The translations under genes and the position numbers were made by a program. A stretch of DNA of 64,000 nt, taken from Begonia masoniana (taxonomy: Eukaryota > Streptophyta > Magnoliopsida > Cucurbitales > Begoniaceae). The notes beneath the pieces are model-generated. The model was given only the letters and a program-made list of their open reading frames with translations. It ran no database searches and was not told where the DNA came from. The DNA lies in assembly GCA_022432975.1 (NCBI GenBank), contig CM039511.1:48246902-48310901 (forward strand), in the 5' to 3' direction. Below, one piece after another: positions 58,101 through 64,000 of this stretch (positions are counted from its first letter, which is position 1; each line of letters starts with the position of its first letter).

Positions 58101-60180
58101 AACCTAAGTTATCCATTTCACATTCAAGGTTTTAACTTGAAGTGATGAGAACGACGTGTATTGAGGACCCAAATACCTTATGGACGCGAAACTAAGACTT
58201 AGTAATGCGCTTGATGAAGCATTCATACACTTCCACTTCAATCGATTTGTTCCAAAGAGCTTGGACGTATCACGCAAATGAGGTGAGTGTTAAATTACTT
58301 GTGGTTAGAACATAAGTTATCTATTTCACCTTTCAAGGTTTTAACTTGAAGTGATGGAACGACGTGTATTGAGGACCCAAACAACCTTCATGGACGCGAA
58401 ACTACGACTTAGTATGCGCTGATGAAGCCTTTATAAACTTCACCTTCAATCGATTTGTTCCAAAAGAGTTGAACGTATCAAGCAAATGAGGTTGAGTGGT
58501 TACATGAATTGCGGTTAGAACCTAAGTTATCGATTTCACTTATCAAGGTTTAACTTGAAAGTGATGAGAACGACGTGTATGAGGACCCAACAACCTTCAT
58601 GGACGCGAAACTAAGACTTAGTAATGCGCTTGATGAAGCATCTATAAACTTCACTTCAATCGATTTGTTCCAAAGAGTGACGTATCAAGCAAATGAGGTT
58701 GAGTGTTACATGACTTGTGGTTAGAACTAAGTTATCCAATTTCACATTCAAGGTTTTAACTTGAAGTGATGAGAACGACGTGTATTGAGGACCCAACACC
58801 TTCATGGACGCGAAACTAAGACTTAGTAATGCGCTTGATGACGCATTAGAACTTCACTTCAATCGATTTGTTCCAAAAGAGTTGAACGTATCAAGCAAAT
58901 GATGTTGAGTGTTACATGACTTGTGGTTTGAACCTAAGTTATCTATTTCACTTTCAAGGTTTTAACCTGAAATGATGATAACGACGTGTATTGAGGACCC
59001 AACAAACCTTCATGGACGCGAAACTAAGACTTAGTAATGCGCTTGATGAAGCATTAGAAACTTCACTTAAATCTATTTGTTCCAAAAGAGTTGAAAGTAT
59101 CAAGCAAATGATGTTGAGTGTTACATGACTTGTGGTTTGAACCTAAGTTATCAATTTCACGTTCAAGGTTTTAACTTGAAGTGATGAGAAGCGACGTTGT
59201 ATTGAGGACCCAACAACCTTCATGGACGAGTAAACTAAGACTTCTAGTAATGCGCTTAATGAAGCATATAGAAACTTCACTTCAATCGATTTGTTCCAAA
59301 AGAGTTTAATCGTATCAAGCAAATTAGGTTGAGTGTTACATGACTTGTGGTTTAGAACCCTAAGTTATCCATTTCACATTTCAAGGTTTTAACATGAAGT
59401 GATGAGAACGACGTGTATTGAGGACCCAACAACCTTCATGGACGACGAACTAAGACTTAGTAATGCGCTTAATGAAGCATTAAGAAACTTCACTTCAACT
59501 GATTTGTGACAAAAGAGTTTATCGTATCAAGCAAATTAGGTTGAGTGTTACATGACTTGTGGTTAGAACCTAAGTTATCCATTTCACATTCAAGGTTTTA
59601 ACTTTAATTGGTGAGAACGACGTGTATTAAGGAACCAACCAACCTTCATGGCAGCGTAACTAAGACTTAGTAAGCGGCTTGATGAAGCATTAAGAAACTT
59701 CACTTCAATCGATTTGTTCCTAAAGAGTTGATAGTATCAAGCAAATAAGGTTGAGTGTTACATGACTTGTGGTTAGAACCTAAGTAATCCACTTCACATT
59801 CAAGGTTTTAACTTGAAGTGATGAGAACGACGTGTATTAAGGACCCAACAATCTTGATGGACGCGTAATTAAGACTTATTAATGCGCTTAATGAAGCATT
59901 AAGAAACTTCACTTCAATCGATTTGTTCCAAAAGAGTTGAATCGTATCCAAGCAAATGAGGATTGAGTGTTACATGACTTGTGGTTAGAACCTAAGTTAT
60001 CCATTTCAGCTTTCAAGATTTTAACTTGAAGTGATGAGAACGACGTGTATTGAGGACCCAACAACCTTCATGGACTGCTGTAACTTAAGACTTAGTAATG
60101 CGCTTTGATGAAGCATTAAGAACTTCACTTTCAATCGATTTGTTCCAAAAGAGTGGATCGTTTCCAGCAAATGAGGTTTA
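52168..60180 (+). repeat. 208-bp satellite array, indel-rich sector
   Basis: Plus-oriented monomers, recognisable throughout but with many one- or two-base insertions and deletions per monomer, so spacing is irregular (for example CAATCGATTTTTTGTTCCC and GAACAGACGTG). Other blocks show mostly substitutions. Density falls toward 60180. It looks like uncorrected long-read consensus next to the gap. Confidence 0.85.
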
Positions 60181-63100
60181 GTGCTACATGACTTGTGGTT
60201 AGAACCTAAGTTATCCATTTCACATTCAAGGTTTTAACTTGAAGTGATGAGAACGACGTGTATTGAGGACCCAACAACCTTCATGGGCGCGAAACTAAGA
60301 CTTAGCAATGCGCTTGATGAAGCATTAGAAAATTCACTTCAATCGATTTGTTCCAAAAGAGTTGAACGTATCAAACAAATGAGGTTGAGTGTTACATGAC
60401 ATGTGGTTAGAACCTAAGTTATCCATTTCACATTCAAGGTTTTAACTTGAAGTGATTAGAATGACGTTTATTGAGGACCCAACAACCTTCATGGACGCGT
60501 AATTAAGACTTAGTAATGCGCTTGTTGAAGCGTAAGAAACTTCACTTCAATCGATTTGTTCCTAAAGAGTTGATCGTATCAAGCAAATAAGGTTGAGTGT
60601 TACATGACTTGTGGTTAGAACCTAAGTTATCCATTTCACATTCAAGGTTCTAACTTGAAGTGATGAGAACGACGTGTATTGAGGACCCAACGACCTTCAT
60701 GGAGGCGTAATTAAGACTTATTAATGCGCTTGGTTAAGCATAAGAAACTTCACTTCAACCGATTTGTTCCAAAAGAGTTGATCGTATCAAGCAAATGAGG
60801 TTTACTTTTACATGACTTGTGGTTAGAACCTAAGTTATCCATTTCACATTCAAGGTTTTAACTTGAATTGATGAGAACGACTTGTATTGAGGACCCAACA
60901 ACCTTCGTGGACGCGTAACTAAGACTTAGTAATGCGCTTAATTAAGCATAAGAAACCTCACTTCAATCGATTTGTTCCAAAAGAGTTGATCGTATCAAGC
61001 AAATGAGGTTGAGTGTTACATGACTTGTGGTTAGAACCTAAGTTATCCATTTCACATTCAAGGTTTTAACTTGAAGTGATGAGAACGACGTGTATTGAGA
61101 ATCCAACAACCTTCATGGACGCGTAATTAAGACTTATTAATGCGCTTATGAAGAATAAGAAATTTCACTTCAATCGATTTGTTCCAAAAGAGTTGATCGT
61201 ACCAAGCAAATGAGGTTTACTATTACATGACTTGTGGTTAGAACCTAAGTTATCCATTTCACATTCAAGGTTTTAACTTGAAGTGATGAGAACGACGTGT
61301 ATTGAGGACGCCACATCCTTCATGGACGAGTAAGCTAAGACTTAGTAATGCGCTTGATGAAGCATAAGAAACTTCACTTCAATCGATTTGTTCCAAAAGA
61401 GTTTGATCGTATCAAGCAAATGAGGTTGAGTGTTACATGACTTGTGGTTTAGAACCTAAGTTATCCATTTCACATTCAAGGTTTTAGCTTGAATTAATGA
61501 GAACGACGTGTATTGAGGACCCAACAACCTTCATGGACGCGTAATAAAGACTTAGTAATGCGCTTAATGAAGCATAAGAAACATCACTTCAACCGATTTG
61601 TTCCAAAAGAGTTTATCGTATCAAGCAAATTAGGTTGAGTGTTACATGACTTGTGGTCAAAATCTAAGTTATCCATTTCACATTCAAAGTTTTAACTTTA
61701 ATTGATGAGAACGACAGGTATTAAGGACCCAACAACCTTCATGGACACGTAATTAAGACTTAGTAATGCGCTTGTTGAAGCGTAAGAAACTTCACTTCAA
61801 TCGATTTGTTCCAAAAGAGTTGATCGTATCAAGCAAATGAGGTTGAGTGTTACATTACTTGAGGTCAAGAACCAAGTAATCCACTTCACATTCAAGGTTT
61901 TAACTTGAAGTGATGAGAACGACGTGTATTGAGGACCCAACAACCTTCATGGACGCGTAATTAAGACTTATTAATGCGCTTATGAAGAATAAGAAACTTC
62001 ACTTCAATCGATTATGTTCCAAAAGAGTTGAACGTACCAAGCAAATGAGGTTTACTATTACATGACTTTTGGTTAGAACCTAAGTTATCCATTTCACATT
62101 CAAGGTTTTAACTTTAAGTGATGAGAACGACGTATATTGAGGACCCAACAACCTTCATGAACGAGTAATTAAGACTTATTAATGCGCTTGATGAAGCATA
62201 AGAAACTTCACTTCAATAGATTTGTTCAAAAAGTGTTGATCATACCAAGCAAATGAGGTTTAGTGTTACATGACTTGTGGTTAGAACCTAAGTTATCCAT
62301 TTCACAATCAAGGTTTTAGCTTGAAGTGATGAGAACGACGTGTATTGAGGACCCAAATACCTTCAAGGACACATAAATAAGACTTAGTAATGCGCTTAAT
62401 AAAGCATAAGAAACTTCACTTCTATCGATTAGTTCCAAAAGAAATGATCGTATCAAGCAAATGAGGTTGAGTGTTACATGACTTGTGATTAGAACCTAAG
62501 TTATCCATTTCACATTCAAGGTTTTAACTTGAAGTGATGAGAACGACGTGTATTAAGGACCCAACAACCTTCATGGACGCGTAACTAAGACTTAGTAATG
62601 CGCTTGATTAAGCATAAGAAACTTCACTTCAATCGATTTGTTCCAAAAGAGTTGATCGTATCAAGCAAATGATGTTGAGTGTTACATTACTTGTGGTTAG
62701 AACCTAAGTTATCCATTTCACATTCAAGGTTTTAACTTGAAGTGATTAGAATGACGTGTATTGAGTACGCAACAACCATCATGGACGTGTAATTAAAATT
62801 TAATAATGCGCTTGTTGAAGCGTAAGAAACTTCACTTCAATCGATTTGTTCCTAAAGAGTTGATCGTATCAAGCAAATAAGGTTGAGTGTTACATGACTT
62901 GTGGTTAGAACCTAAGTAATCCATTTCACATTCAAGGTTCTAACTTGAAGTGATGAGAACGACGTGTATGAGGACCCAACGACCTTCATGGACGCGTAAT
63001 TAAGACTTATTAATGCGCTTGATCAAGCCATAAGAAACATCACTTCAACCGATTTGTTTTAAAAGATTTGATCGTATCAAGCAAATGAGGTTTACTATTA

Positions 63101-64000
63101 CATGACTCGTGGTTAGAACCTAAGTTATCCATTTCACATTCAAGGTTTTAACTTGAATTGATGATAACGACGTGTATTGAGGACCCAACAACCTTCATGG
63201 ACGCGTAACTAAGACTTAGTAATGCGCTTGATGAAGCATAAGAAACTTCACTTCAATCGATTTGTTCCAAAAGAGTTGATCGTATCAAGCAAATGAGGTT
63301 GGGTGTTACATTACTTGTGGTTAGAACCTAAGTTATCCATTTCACATTCAAGGTTTTAACTTGAAGTGATTAGAACGACGTGTATTAAGGACCCAACAAT
63401 CTTGATGGACGCGTAATTAAGACTTATTAATGCGCTTAATGAAGAATAAGAAACTTCACTTCAATCGATTTGTTCCAAAAGAGTTGATCGTACCAAGCAA
63501 ATGAGGTTGAGTGTTACATGACTTGTGGTTTGAACCTAAGTTATCCATTTCAGATTCAAGATTTTAACTTGAAGTGATGAGAACGACGTGTATTGAGGAC
63601 ACAACAAAATTCATGGATGTGTAATTAAGACTTATTAATGCGCTTGATGAAGCATAAGAAACTTCATTTCAATTGATTTGTTCCAAAAAAGTTGATCGTT
63701 TCAAGCAAATGAGGTTTAGTGCTACATGACTTGTGGTTAGAACCTAAGTTATCCATTTCACATTCAAGGTTTTAACTTGAAGTGATGAGAACGACGTGTA
63801 TTGAGGACCCAACAACCTTCATGGACGCGTAACTAAGACTTAGTAATGCGCTTGATGAAGCATAAGAAACTTCACTTCAATCGATTTGTTCCAAAAGAGT
63901 TGATCGTATCAAGCAAATGAGGTTGAGTGTTACATGACTTGTGGTTAGAACCTAAGTTATCCATTTCACATTCAAGGTTTTAACTTGAAGTGATGAGAAC
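60181..64000 (+). repeat. 208-bp satellite array, right-end subfamily
   Basis: About 18 monomers in plus orientation, running off the right edge. A distinct variant set is common: GTTGATCGTATC, GCATAAGAAAC, ACGCGTAATTAAGACTTATTAATGCG and GAGGTTTACTATTACATGAC. Some variants recur about 2290 bp apart (CCTAAAGAG at 60561 and 62851, GGTTCTAACTTG at 60647 and 62937), indicating a duplication of about 11 monomers. Confidence 0.92.

Overview
The window looks like a stretch of a flowering-plant (probably eudicot) centromere or pericentromere. Most of it is a tandem satellite with a 208-bp monomer. At least six separately delimited LTR-retrotransposon insertions interrupt it. No ordinary host gene, tRNA, CRISPR array or bacterial-type operon is visible. 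All long open frames are retroelement gag/pol or pieces of them, and the many ORFs of about 70 codons in the arrays are satellite read-through. The host species cannot be named from the sequence alone.

Layout: satellite in minus orientation 1-1047, then a strand switch and plus-oriented satellite to 4730. Element A, a young non-autonomous Ty3/gypsy element, lies at 4731-15187 (682-bp LTRs, target duplication CCAAC). Inside A's gag sits a 6.1-kb composite (7077-13211, target duplication CGACT). It has TRIM LTRs in inverted orientation at its two ends and carries a permuted, integrase-less gypsy element B on the minus strand. Satellite follows at 15188-17750, then element C (17751-24378, minus), satellite, and element D (26876-32880, minus). 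D is a sister copy of C at the same monomer position and shares a flanking satellite variant with it. Next come satellite to 38049, a 2.45-kb solo LTR (38050-40498, target duplication CTTAG), satellite with a 581-bp higher-order repeat, a Cassandra TRIM carrying 5S rRNA-like segments (46008-46900, target duplication GAACG), satellite, and a 3'-truncated gypsy element E (49680-51464). The last part is satellite, a 100-N gap (52068-52167), about 8 kb of indel-rich satellite that looks like unpolished sequence, and cleaner satellite to the end.

The gypsy families A, B, C/D and E share features: LTRs of A, C/D and E beginning TGATGT, whose first codons continue the pol frame into a conserved TRARAK-type motif (B retains the motif, although its LTR start is lost); an initiator-Met tRNA primer site; and a leader module ending in ACACGTGAGGGAG just before gag. 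Coding into the 3' LTR resembles CRM-type centromeric chromoviruses. A has lost most of pol but keeps LTRs, primer site, leader module and polypurine tract, so it probably depended on proteins from an autonomous relative. C and D are inactivated by stops, frameshifts and deletions. The most unusual object is the TRIM-bounded composite at 7077-13211. The satellite also shows local dimer, trimer, 4-monomer and 581-bp higher-order structures and several short inverted repeats within the monomer.
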